Below, in pieces: positions 13,553 to 20,357 of a stretch of 36,438 nt of DNA. The translations under genes were made by a program, and so were the position numbers. A model generated the notes under the pieces. That model did not search any database. It was not told the origin of the DNA and worked only from the letters and a program-made list of their open reading frames with translations. How positions within the stretch are numbered: the first letter of the stretch is position 1; each line of letters starts with the position of its first letter. Source of the DNA: a virus; IMG/VR virus record IMGVR_UViG_3300046794_000164, positions 1 to 36,438 of that record; one strand, given 5' to 3'.

Positions 13553-14371
13553 ATGCATACCTCTAATACCGATGTACAGGCCCTCAAAAAGCCCGCGACA
13601 CATTTCATTCAGCAGCAAAACGTGGCGCGTACCACGATGTCTTCTCGCGAGATCGCCAGCGTCACCGGCAAGCGTCACGACAACGTGAAGCGCACCATTG
13701 AAGATCTGGCTGCAAGCGGGTTGGTCCAGCCTCAATCTGAGGATGAATGGTCCAGAGATAAATTGGATCGACCTCGCGCCACACGCATCTACAACGTGTG
13801 CGAGCGAGACAGCTACGTCATCGTGGCTCAACTCTCTCCGGAGTTCACCTCCAAGCTGGTAGATCGCTGGCAGTCGCTTGAGCGCGTTGTCGCTGGTATG
13901 GCGCCGCAACCAACCAACAATTCCAAGATCGTCGGCGAACTGGCCATCCTGGAATGCTTCGACCGTCTGCTCAAGCCAGCGCCGTCCAGCAAGATGATGA
14001 TGCTGGCCCAGATCGCCGCAAACAACGGGCTCGACGCCAAGTTCCTGCCCGGCTATGCCGTAGACGCCGCCCCTGATGCGGCTGGCGGGTCTTCCATGCT
14101 GACCAAGGCCGTTACCGCCCTGATCAAGGACAACGGCATCAGCAGCACTGCGCCCGGCTTCAACCGCGCCCTGGCTGCCCATGGTTTCCTCAAGACCATG
14201 CAGCGCAGGAACTCCAAGCAGGAAATGGTCGACTTCTGGTCCGTCACCGATAAGGGCCTCAAGTACGGCAAGAACCTCACCAGCCCGCAATGCCCCCGCG
14301 AGACGCAGCCTCACTGGTACGTCGATCGCTTCCTCGAACTGGCCGACTTGATCGGCAAAGGCAGCAAGTAA
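13553..14371 (+). CDS. Rha-family phage regulatory protein
   Basis: The N-terminal part (about residues 25-110) matches the phage regulatory protein Rha family. MSSREIASVTGKRHDNVKRT is the winged-helix start, followed by RIYNVCERDSYVIVAQLSPE and LVDRWQSLE. The C-terminal half (about 130-272) is a separate domain, probably DNA-binding (GYAVDAAPDAAGG, then DFWSVTDKG). I use ATG 13553, which has GAGG 8 nt upstream, rather than the GTG at 13541. Its stop overlaps the next start (TAATG). Rha proteins can interfere with phage growth under some host conditions. Here it leads the replication operon. Confidence 0.82.
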   Translation: MHTSNTDVQALKKPATHFIQQQNVARTTMSSREIASVTGKRHDNVKRTIEDLAASGLVQPQSEDEWSRDKLDRPRATRIYNVCERDSYVIVAQLSPEFTSKLVDRWQSLERVVAGMAPQPTNNSKIVGELAILECFDRLLKPAPSSKMMMLAQIAANNGLDAKFLPGYAVDAAPDAAGGSSMLTKAVTALIKDNGISSTAPGFNRALAAHGFLKTMQRRNSKQEMVDFWSVTDKGLKYGKNLTSPQCPRETQPHWYVDRFLELADLIGKGSK

Positions 14372-15165
14372 TGGCCGGAGACTGGATAAAAATGCGCATC
14401 GAACTGCAAACTCATCCGAAAGTGTTCCGCATGGTGTCCGCATTGAAAGCGGACAGGCTGCGGATCATCGGTGGACTGCACATCGCCTGGAGCATCTTCG
14501 ACACTCATTGTGATGATGGTGTGCTGGTGGGTTACACCACTGATGCGATGGATGCCGTGATCGGCTGGCCGGGCTTCACCCAAGCGATGATTGACGTGGA
14601 GTGGGCGGCCTTGAACGACTCTGGAAGCCTTGTAATGCCTCGCTTTGATGAGCATAACGGCAAGAGTGCTAAGCGTCGCGCCAACGACAATGAGCGGAAG
14701 CGTAACGACCGTAATACCAAGGACGTCCGCAATTTGTCCGCTAGTGATGCGGACAAAAAGCGGACCAGAGAAGAGAAGAGAAGAGAAGATAAAGATCAAA
14801 AGCCTTATGGCGATGATGCAGTCGACTCGGCTGAACTGTTCGCCCGGTTCTGGTCGCTGTATCCCCGCAAGGTTGGCAAGGAGGCTGCACGCAAGGCGTG
14901 GGACAAGCTCACCCTGACCGCCGAGCTGTTCGAGGTGATGGTTCAGGCGCTGGGCGCGCAGAGCGTCAGCACGGAATGGACCAAGGACAACGGCCAGTTC
15001 ATCCCGCACCCGTCGACATGGCTCAACGGCAAGCGCTGGGAAGACGAAGTGCCCGAGCCGGCGCCTGCTGCAAACAATGTCCACCCGTTCCCGCCGCGTC
15101 GTCAGGCCAACGGTCCAGACTTCGATAGTCGAACCTGGGCTGAGAATCTGGATGGTGGCCTGTGA
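14371..15165 (+). CDS. Replication initiator, lambda O-like
   Basis: The 264-residue protein begins with a winged-helix-like N-terminal domain (MAGDWIKMRIELQTHPKVFRM and on to about residue 100). A very basic, charged linker follows (about 100-148, KRRANDNERKRNDRN), and then a C-terminal domain with FWSLYPRKVGKEAARKAWDKL-type residues and GQFIPHPSTWLNGKRWEDE. That C-terminal signature is common in phage replication proteins. The linker DNA holds the probable origin, as in lambda gene O, so initiator and origin are nested. It is coupled upstream to the Rha gene (TAATG) and downstream to the P-like gene (GTGA). Confidence 0.82.
   Translation: MAGDWIKMRIELQTHPKVFRMVSALKADRLRIIGGLHIAWSIFDTHCDDGVLVGYTTDAMDAVIGWPGFTQAMIDVEWAALNDSGSLVMPRFDEHNGKSAKRRANDNERKRNDRNTKDVRNLSASDADKKRTREEKRREDKDQKPYGDDAVDSAELFARFWSLYPRKVGKEAARKAWDKLTLTAELFEVMVQALGAQSVSTEWTKDNGQFIPHPSTWLNGKRWEDEVPEPAPAANNVHPFPPRRQANGPDFDSRTWAENLDGGL
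14425..14465. repeat. Four-part palindromic array, copy 1 (candidate origin)
   Basis: This 41-bp array reads TTCCGC-5-GTCCGC-7-GCGGAC-5-GCGGAT. The inner pair is a perfect GTCCGC-N7-GCGGAC palindrome, and the outer hexamers each differ at one base. It has the same spacing as copy 2, exactly 300 bp downstream. Confidence 0.8.
14725..14806. other. ori: Probable replication origin: iteron array copy 2 plus purine tract
   Basis: At 14725-14765 four hexamers form a perfectly symmetric array: GTCCGC-5-GTCCGC-7-GCGGAC-5-GCGGAC. It is followed at once by a 23-nt all-purine run of AGAGA-type repeats (14767-14789) and an A-rich stretch to about 14806. Iterons inside the initiator gene followed by an easily melted asymmetric tract is the layout of lambda ori within gene O. 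Confidence 0.75.
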
Positions 15166-15944
15166 ACAAGCAGAAGCCGCCGAGAAGCGCGGCTCAGCTT
15201 ATGAACACCGCTGGTGCGACCACCGACCTGCGCGCAGCTGTTGGCAATTACCAGCCGCCTGCGTTGCCAGTCATGCCGAAGACACTGCCGCCCGGGACGA
15301 TCGATGTCGTCAACGCCTTGTTCAAGGAACTGCAGGCCATCTTCCCGGCGTGGAAACAGGCATGGCCGACCGATGACGCGCTGGATTCCGCCAAGCGCAG
15401 CTGGATCAAGGCATTCATCGTCGAGGGGATAACTCAGCTGGAACAGATCCGATTCGGCGTTGAGCGTTGCCGTTCGCTGGGTACGGACTTCATGCCTAGC
15501 GTGGGTAGGTTCATCAGCTTGTGCCAGCCAACGCCGGAAATGTTGGGCATCCCGTCGCACGACAAAGCGTTTCGCGAGGCACTGGATAACTCCCACCCGA
15601 GCAGGTTCGGCGGCCGCACATGGTCCCACCCAGCCGTGCGTCACGCTGCGCTGCAATGCGAGATGCACAACCTTGGCGACCTGGTGCCTGAGAAGGCCAG
15701 CGAGGTATTCGACCGGGCCTATGAAATCACCATACGCCGTCTGGTCGCAGGCCTACCGCTGGAAGACATCGCCATCGGCATCGGCCACGACGACCAGAAG
15801 ACCGAACGGGAGTTGGCCGAGGAATTTGCCAATCAGCGTCAAGCACGGCTGCTGGATGTTCAGGGCATTCCATCCAACGGCGGCGCCGCGCGAGCGCAGC
15901 TTCTGGCCAAGTTCGGCAGGAAGAGCAAGGAGCAACGGGCATGA
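15162..15944 (+). CDS. Replication protein P-like helicase loader
   Basis: The 260-residue protein follows the initiator with a GTGA overlap and starts with GTG. It has the layout of the replication P family. A proline-rich, disordered N-terminus (about 1-45) is followed by a helical domain including VNALFKELQAIFPAWKQAWP and KRSWIKAFIVEGIT and GTDFMPSVGRFISLC, and a charged C-terminal region. P-type proteins bring the host DnaB helicase to the initiator at the origin. The next gene (ninB) overlaps its stop by four bases. Confidence 0.85.
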   Translation: MNKQKPPRSAAQLMNTAGATTDLRAAVGNYQPPALPVMPKTLPPGTIDVVNALFKELQAIFPAWKQAWPTDDALDSAKRSWIKAFIVEGITQLEQIRFGVERCRSLGTDFMPSVGRFISLCQPTPEMLGIPSHDKAFREALDNSHPSRFGGRTWSHPAVRHAALQCEMHNLGDLVPEKASEVFDRAYEITIRRLVAGLPLEDIAIGIGHDDQKTERELAEEFANQRQARLLDVQGIPSNGGAARAQLLAKFGRKSKEQRA

Positions 15945-16411
15945 CCGACAAGATCAGCGTCAACAGTCAAGCCAAGCTGTCCGAGGCCATCACCAGCCTG
16001 ACCACCATGTACCGAGACAAGAAGTTCGTCGTCGTATCGCTGCGCCCGGGCAAGGACCGCACGCTCGACCAGAACGCCCTGTGGTTCTCCCTGTACCAGC
16101 GCATCGCGGCGATGACGCAGGTCGGTGACGTGGAGGATGCCCGCCGGTACTGCAAGCTGCACTTCGGCGTCCAGATCCTGGTGAACGAGGACGACGATTT
16201 CCGCAACGGCTGGTACCGGACCATGCGCCACCTGTCCTATGCGGAGAAGCTGGACCTTATGGGTAGCTGCCCGCTGTTCGGTCCTGACGGATTCCCGGTA
16301 ACTCGGTTGTTCAGTCGCGCCCAGGGCATCGCCTACACCGACCGCATCGTGTCCGACTTCACGGAACGTGGCGTGGTGTTCACGGATCTGCTGGGCGAGG
16401 TGGCTGCATGA
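15941..16411 (+). CDS. ninB: NinB-family recombination protein
   Basis: This 156-residue protein matches NinB (lambda Orf), a single-strand DNA and SSB-interacting recombination mediator that can replace RecFOR. Typical features are the DRTLDQNALWFSLYQRIA segment (about residues 42-59), ARRYCKLHFGVQILVNEDD, and YRTMRHLSYAEKLDLMG. It is overlapped by four bases on both sides (replication P upstream, ninG downstream). Together with RecT and the YqaJ nuclease the phage carries a full recombination set. Confidence 0.93.
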   Translation: MTDKISVNSQAKLSEAITSLTTMYRDKKFVVVSLRPGKDRTLDQNALWFSLYQRIAAMTQVGDVEDARRYCKLHFGVQILVNEDDDFRNGWYRTMRHLSYAEKLDLMGSCPLFGPDGFPVTRLFSRAQGIAYTDRIVSDFTERGVVFTDLLGEVAA

Positions 16412-16989
16412 GTCTCGCCGCCAAACAGCCTCGACCGAAGAAGTGCAGTGTTATGTCGTGCCGGGCCGTATTCATCCCAAAGCAGAGCTTTCAGAGCTGG
16501 TGCTCGCCGGATTGCGCTGTTGTGATCGCCAGAAGCAGGCAGGAGAAAAAGCGCAAGGCATTGGCTCAGATCGAGCGCCGGGAGATCAAGGTCCGCAAGG
16601 AGAAGCTCAAGAGTCGGGCTGACCACCTCAAGGACACGCAGATCGCCTTTAACGCCTGGGTGCGTGAGCGTGACGCCGATCTGCCTTGCATCAGTTGCGG
16701 CCGGCACCACCAGGGCAAGTACGACGCGGGGCATTACCGCACAGTCGGGAGTAACCCCGCGCTGCGCTTCGAGCCGCTCAACTGCCACCGGCAGTGCTCG
16801 CCGTGCAATACCAAGTTGTCAGGGAACGTCGTGAATTACCGCATTGAGCTGGTGAAGCGGATCGGCGCCGAAAAAGTGGAATGGCTCGAAGGCCCTCATG
16901 AGCCCAAGAAGTACACCGTCGAAGAGCTGAAGGCGATGACCGCCGATTACCGGGCAAAGACAAGACAGCTGAAGGGGAGAGCAGCATGA
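16408..16989 (+). CDS. ninG: NinG/Rap recombination nuclease
   Basis: The 193-residue protein belongs to the NinG (Rap) family, a structure-specific nuclease that cuts recombination intermediates. An N-terminal zinc-finger-like cluster (C13, C18 then C32, C36) is followed by a basic helix (about 47-75). The HNH-like metal site then comes: CISCGRHHQGKYDAGHYRTV (about 92-111) and LNCHRQCSPCN. Length and order are normal for the family. It overlaps ninB and the next gene by four bases each. Confidence 0.93.
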   Translation: MSLAAKQPRPKKCSVMSCRAVFIPKQSFQSWCSPDCAVVIARSRQEKKRKALAQIERREIKVRKEKLKSRADHLKDTQIAFNAWVRERDADLPCISCGRHHQGKYDAGHYRTVGSNPALRFEPLNCHRQCSPCNTKLSGNVVNYRIELVKRIGAEKVEWLEGPHEPKKYTVEELKAMTADYRAKTRQLKGRAA

Positions 16990-17531
16990 CCTATCGCAAC
17001 GTGGTATCCGCAGTAGTTCGGGCGCTGGCCGCCGAAACCATCAATTCTGCCGGTGGGTGCGACTTTGAGCCCAAGGTGCAGTGCGCCAAGCAGAAAGGGG
17101 AGATCGTGGGCAAGGAGGCCGCTTTCCTCACAGACTGCTGGGTCTTCGGCCGCCTGCACAAGTCGCTGTCGGCTGCACACTGGAGAGCTCTGGTTGCGAA
17201 GTACTCCACGCATGACGAACGCAAGCATGGCGCCATCCTGGAGCTGCTGAACTCGGTCAAGTCGCCAGCACCGAAGCGGTTCCGGGAGTGCGCGATTCTG
17301 ACCTGGGCAATCCCTCAGGTTGCGGGCACCGACGGCAAACGATCTGCGGCAGTGCTTCCGGCAGCGTGGTACGACATCACGAACTGGGACAACGACGGCA
17401 AGCCGGAATCAACTCGGTACCGGTGGCGCTCATCGATCCGCAAGAGCCTGGATGACTTGGTCAACGAAGCATTGACTGCGGCGCAAGAGATCATGGATGC
17501 AGAAGGATTAATCGTAAGTTGTGCGGCTTAG
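16986..17531 (+). CDS. Protein in the Q (late antiterminator) position, unknown
   Basis: The 181-residue last gene of the early rightward operon, coupled to ninG by an ATGA-type overlap. It contains HWRALVAKYSTHDERKHGAI (about 60-80) and WYDITNWDNDGKPESTRYRW (about 129-150). The Trp/Tyr-rich pattern recalls helical antiterminators, but no Q family signature or zinc cluster is evident. Its place just ahead of the late leader and a terminator at 17,612-17,640 is where lambdoid Q genes lie. Function as a late regulator is inferred from position only. Confidence 0.6.
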   Translation: MTYRNVVSAVVRALAAETINSAGGCDFEPKVQCAKQKGEIVGKEAAFLTDCWVFGRLHKSLSAAHWRALVAKYSTHDERKHGAILELLNSVKSPAPKRFRECAILTWAIPQVAGTDGKRSAAVLPAAWYDITNWDNDGKPESTRYRWRSSIRKSLDDLVNEALTAAQEIMDAEGLIVSCAA

Positions 17532-17552
17532 CGAATAGTTATTGCAAGTAGT

Positions 17553-17640
17553 GAGAGAATGAGAGAATATTTATCCATCCTGTCGATCTTGCGCGTTAGG
17601 GATTGACACATAGAAGCCCGGCCATCCGCTGGGCTTTTTT
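17553..17640 (+). promoter_or_regulatory. Late leader with tandem GAGAGAAT and terminator
   Basis: Downstream of the Q-position gene lie two tandem copies of GAGAGAAT (17553-17560, 17561-17568) and then a TTGACA. A stem AGCCC / GGGCT with six Ts follows (17615-17640). A short promoter-proximal transcript ending at a terminator is the pattern of a Q-dependent late promoter region. The exact late promoter could not be assigned. Confidence 0.45.
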
Positions 17641-17706
17641 GTGGAAAACTTCTGTTTGTGATGGTGGCTAATTGATATATTCCCGCCCTAATTTTAGGAG
17701 GGACTC

Positions 17707-18066
17707 ATGAAAAAAGCCGCCATCGCACTTCTTTTTGCTGCTGTTGCCACCTCGGGCTGCACTATTCGTGTTGCTGACATGACGGTCGCGAGCACCAAGA
17801 ACTACAACATCAATGCCTCAAAATTTGTAAAGGGTAAGCGCGTCACGGGAGAGGATAACTACCCGGTAATTATCTTCCCGACTGGCATCCCAAACATGAA
17901 GACAGCAATGGATAACGCTATCCAGCAGGACAGTTGTGCGGTGGGCCTGACGGATGTTGTCATGAGTCAGCTGAACCATTCCTTCTTGTTCGGGATGATC
18001 GGCTTTCGCGTCGAAGGCGACTTGGTCATCGATACGACGCGTCCAGGGTGCGAAGTCCGCGCTTAA
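17707..18066 (+). CDS. Phage-borne lipoprotein
   Basis: The 119-residue protein has a clear lipoprotein signal (MKKAAIALLFAAVATSGC, lipobox ATSGC with Cys18) and should be anchored in the cell envelope. The mature part has VASTKNYNINASKFVKGKRV, a short DNxxPVIIFPTGIPN segment, two more Cys and LFGMIGFRVEGDLVIDTT. It has a very strong ribosome binding site (AGGAGG, 6 nt) and is framed by terminators on both sides, so it is an independent unit. Position next to lysis genes suggests a moron expressed in the lysogen, perhaps altering the surface. No activity is known to me. Confidence 0.85.
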   Translation: MKKAAIALLFAAVATSGCTIRVADMTVASTKNYNINASKFVKGKRVTGEDNYPVIIFPTGIPNMKTAMDNAIQQDSCAVGLTDVVMSQLNHSFLFGMIGFRVEGDLVIDTTRPGCEVRA

Positions 18067-18082
18067 GACGTCAAGAAAAACC

Positions 18083-18110
18083 AAAGCCTCGGCATTTGCC
18101 GGGGCTTTTT
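18083..18110 (+). terminator. Terminator after lipoprotein gene
   Basis: AAAGCCTCGGC-ATTT-GCCGGGGCTTTTT forms a stable hairpin followed by a T run, 16 bp after the lipoprotein stop. Its 3' tail (TTTTTCGTATCTGG) recurs at other gene borders in this phage. Confidence 0.85.
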
Positions 18111-18169
18111 CGTATCTGGTTCCCTCGCGGCTCGCTTGAACTTGGCCACCACCTGGCGGCCTTTTTTAT

Positions 18170-18595
18170 TCAGGCTGCCTCGACAGACACCACCAGGCGT
18201 TTGCCCATGGCGGCCAAAGCCTTCTCGATGGCCTCCATCTTCGAGGTGTGCAGGAAGTCGACCAGACGATCACCCTGTGTCTGGGACAGATCCAGAAGAC
18301 GACACAGATCGGCCTTGCGCATACCGCGCGCCATCATCTCGTTCCACAGAACGATCTTGGCCACGGTCACCGCAGGTAGCCGAACAACATGCTGACCTGG
18401 CTCTGGTTCGGACGCTGGCGGAATGACGCGGCGCTCATCGACGTAGATGGAAAGGGCGGTTTCGATACCGTCCACGGATTCACGCAGCGCATCGGCGACA
18501 TCGTCCCCGGCACTGTTGAACTCTGGTAGATCCGGCGCAGTCACCGCAACCCCAGGGTTTTCGTCCTCGTGAATAATCACGGGATAATCGTACAT
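18170..18595 (-). CDS. hicB: HicB antitoxin
   Basis: The 141-residue antitoxin starts at 18595 behind AGAGGG. The N-terminal half (MYDYPVIIHEDENPGVAVTA, then PDLPEFNSAGDDVADAL) is the degraded RNase H-like HicB fold that covers the toxin. The C-terminal part (about 85-125, MMARGMRKADLCRLLDLSQT) is a helix-turn-helix that should bind the operator ahead of hicA. It is encoded downstream of hicA, the usual order for the toxin-first HicAB systems, and is antisense to the late operon. Confidence 0.93.
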   Translation of the reverse strand: MYDYPVIIHEDENPGVAVTAPDLPEFNSAGDDVADALRESVDGIETALSIYVDERRVIPPASEPEPGQHVVRLPAVTVAKIVLWNEMMARGMRKADLCRLLDLSQTQGDRLVDFLHTSKMEAIEKALAAMGKRLVVSVEAA

Positions 18596-18644
18596 GGTGC
18601 AGCCCTCTCTTCTGTCGAGATGATCTAAGCGAGTGAGCTGGGGC

Positions 18645-18827
18645 TCATTCAAGCCCCAGCTGTTTGATGATTCCTTTGCGGGTTGGCTCTTTCATTTCCT
18701 TAGCGCCGTGGTCCGCAAAGACCGTTTGTTTGCCGTTGTAGTAGACCTTGAAGTGGCTTGTTCCTTTGCCAGCTACGAAGATCACCCCTCGGGCCTTCAA
18801 CCATCGTCTGAACTCGCTGTATTTCAT
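18645..18827 (-). CDS. hicA: HicA toxin (mRNA interferase)
   Basis: The 60-residue double-stranded-RNA-binding-fold toxin has catalytic His25 in GKGTSHFKVYYNGKQTV and the conserved ending EPTRKGIIKQLGL. I use ATG 18827, the normal HicA start. An ATG 10 codons earlier is possible. It cleaves mRNA when free of HicB. A 9-bp-arm palindrome overlaps its promoter. In a prophage such a pair may stabilise lysogeny or act against other phages. Confidence 0.92.
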   Translation of the reverse strand: MKYSEFRRWLKARGVIFVAGKGTSHFKVYYNGKQTVFADHGAKEMKEPTRKGIIKQLGLE

Positions 18828-18856
18828 CACCCCGCCTCGTTGTTTGGATGAGTCCA

Positions 18857-18895
18857 TTTTACCACGTTTTTGTGGTAAAACAACAAATTTGTGGT
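18857..18895 (-). promoter_or_regulatory. hicAB promoter and operator
   Basis: TTTTACCAC-N6-GTGGTAAAA (18857-18880) is a perfect palindrome just upstream of hicA, with another GTGGT half-site at 18891-18895. On the minus strand TAAAAT inside the palindrome is a good -10, with TTGTTT 16 bp upstream. Binding of HicB or HicAB here would autoregulate the pair. Confidence 0.75.
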
Positions 18896-18953
18896 GTTAT
18901 TGTTTATTGCCCTTTTGAGCTTGTTTCCTGCTCGCGCTAAGAGGGCCTCATTC

Positions 18954-18980
18954 AGGCCTCTGCATTCGCGGGGGCCTTTT
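18954..18980 (+). terminator. Terminator-like hairpin before holin
   Basis: AGGCC-N14-GGCC followed by TTTTCG lies between the hicAB promoter and the holin. It overlaps another small GGCCT/AGGCC pairing at 18944-18957. The 3' tail TTTTCGTATCTGG is shared with the terminator at 18,083. Confidence 0.5.
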
Positions 18981-19076
18981 CGTATCTGGCACCCATGCCC
19001 CCGTCTTTGCTCCGAGCGGATGAGGAAGGCGTGGATTGCCGGACCAACTATCGCTCCCCACAAGGGAGGAATCCGG

Positions 19077-19406
19077 ATGCCAAACATGCCCGACAAACCA
19101 GACACCTGGCTCATCGTCATGGCCTGGCTCAGCCAGCATGCCCCGATGTTCTATGCCGCGGCGCTGTCGTGTTGGATCGCCTTCTTGCGCGTGATCTACG
19201 GGGGAGGGGGGCGGCGACAGGCCCTGCTCGAATCCTGCCTGTGTGGCGCGATCACGGCCGGGGCATTCCCGCTGCTCGAGTACTTCAACCTACCGTCGAG
19301 TCTGGCGGCAGCGCTGGGCGCCATCATCGGCACTCTCGGCGTGAAGAAGGTTGCCGCCCTGGCTGACCGATTTACCGACTTCAAATTGCCCAAGCGGCAG
19401 GAGTGA
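19077..19406 (+). CDS. Lambda S-type holin with dual-start motif
   Basis: The 109-residue holin has three membrane helices (about residues 24-43, 49-71 and 75-95) and a charged C-terminus (DRFTDFKLPKRQE). It begins MPNMPDKPDTW, and lambda S begins M-K-M-P-E-K-H-D. The Met1/Met4 pair therefore mirrors the S107/S105 antiholin/holin dual start. GGGAGG precedes the first ATG. It makes membrane holes that release the endolysin at a set time. The endolysin gene itself is not next to it and is not in this window. Confidence 0.9.
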   Translation: MPNMPDKPDTWLIVMAWLSQHAPMFYAAALSCWIAFLRVIYGGGGRRQALLESCLCGAITAGAFPLLEYFNLPSSLAAALGAIIGTLGVKKVAALADRFTDFKLPKRQE

Positions 19407-19409
19407 CCC

Positions 19410-19604
19410 ATGCAACTGATCGACAACTGGAAACAAGCGCTGAGCATGAACAGCGTTCAGGCGGGTGGCGCCATTGCCGCCCTGGGTATCGCTGAACAGC
19501 TGATGCCGCAACTGCAAGCCGTGTTGCCACCGATAACCTACGGCGTACTGGGCCTTCTGGTGATGGTTGCCCGGGTGATCCTTCAGCCGAAGCTGAACAA
19601 ATGA
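19410..19604 (+). CDS. Small membrane protein, possible second holin
   Basis: The 64-residue protein starts 3 bp after the holin stop, behind a GGAGTG-type site. An Ala/Gly-rich amphipathic segment (QAGGAIAALGIAEQLM) is followed by a hydrophobic helix (ITYGVLGLLVMVARVI, about 42-57) and a basic tail. This matches small accessory holin-like proteins found beside lambda S-type holins in Pseudomonas phages. The next gene overlaps it by four bases. Confidence 0.75.
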   Translation: MQLIDNWKQALSMNSVQAGGAIAALGIAEQLMPQLQAVLPPITYGVLGLLVMVARVILQPKLNK

Positions 19605-19789
19605 GCAGCGTCACTCGGCTACATCACGCATTGCCACTGAGCCCAGCCATCAACAAGGCCATCACTGACCTGGATAGTGTCATCGCCAAAGCGATCAATG
19701 CCGCAAAGGCTGCCGGTATGCCTCAGGGCCTGGTCGTATCTCTCTTGCACGGGCACGCCCAAGTACAGACCAACATCATGGTGAGCTGA
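19601..19789 (+). CDS. Small lysis-region protein, unknown
   Basis: A 62-residue soluble protein overlapping the membrane protein gene (ATGA). It is helical and Ala/Ile-rich in the middle (INKAITDLDSVIAKAINAAK), with a conserved-looking end (GLVVSLLHGHAQVQTNIM). No signal or membrane segment is visible. It is translationally coupled to the holin cassette, but its role is not known to me. Confidence 0.65.
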   Translation: MSSVTRLHHALPLSPAINKAITDLDSVIAKAINAAKAAGMPQGLVVSLLHGHAQVQTNIMVS

Positions 19790-19857
19790 ACTGTTCAATG
19801 CTCTGGATTGATCTGTCAGTACCAGCTACTTTGAGATTTCACGCAAGGAGTTCTGAC

Positions 19858-20091
19858 ATGGCAGATAAATATGTTGGAAAAGTAGTTGGGGTTGGCACGG
19901 ATAACTTGCACTACGTGATTAACATCTATCAGGACGAGACCATTGAGCGCTCGCCAAACGGCATGGTTCGACATGAAGGCCTGAAGCATTTCGAAATGCA
20001 ATCTGGTGGTGACGTGAAAAAGATTTCTGAGACTGAGTACGAGATTGTGGCTACGGGAGTGAGGGTGACCGTGCATGATGCTCAAAGCTAA
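19858..20091 (+). CDS. Hypothetical protein, 77 aa
   Basis: ATG 19858 has a strong AAGGAG 8 nt upstream, so the longer frame upstream is not used. The product is a small beta-rich protein (YVGKVVGVGTDNLHYVINIY, then EYEIVATGVRVTVHD) with no membrane segment. Its codon use is more AT-rich than that of the flanking late genes. No family is recognised. It stands alone between the holin cassette and the terminase, a place where accessory genes often enter. Confidence 0.65.
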   Translation: MADKYVGKVVGVGTDNLHYVINIYQDETIERSPNGMVRHEGLKHFEMQSGGDVKKISETEYEIVATGVRVTVHDAQS

Positions 20092-20357
20092 GAAAGTCGG
20101 TCTGTCATGTGAGCACTTGAATGAGAGTGCCACATGGTAGGTCGAAGCAATCTCCCGTTCGCCACCATATGAAAACAAGTGTGGCCAAGGGGGATCGGCT
20201 CTGAGGACTCGCCTAAACCTTTGTCTCAAACCGCTGCGTTAATCCTTAACCTGCGGGGAATGAATCAGTTTTCCGGCATAGCTCCGACTCCTTTCCTTGA
20301 ATTAATCCCCGCCAGTATCCGTAGCCACGCCACCATTTCAAACATCTGAGTACACCC
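20092..20357. other. Gap before terminase, candidate cos/pac region
   Basis: No gene is seen in 265 bp. The segment holds a 7-bp inverted repeat (GCGGGGA at 20253-20259, TCCCCGC at 20306-20312). A GTTCGCCACCA string near 20,157-20,168 looks like a tRNA 3' end, but no tRNA fold lies upstream of it. Packaging start sites of lambdoid phages are usually just ahead of the small terminase gene, so cos or pac may be here. This is inferred from position only. Confidence 0.4.

Noticed and set aside
13265-14443. 392-codon minus-strand frame
   Set aside because: It is fully antisense to the Rha gene and the RHH gene, which have good start sites and family matches.
20157-20168. GTTCGCCACCA resembling a tRNA 3' end
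   Set aside because: No matching acceptor 5' strand, D arm or anticodon arm was found upstream within tRNA length.
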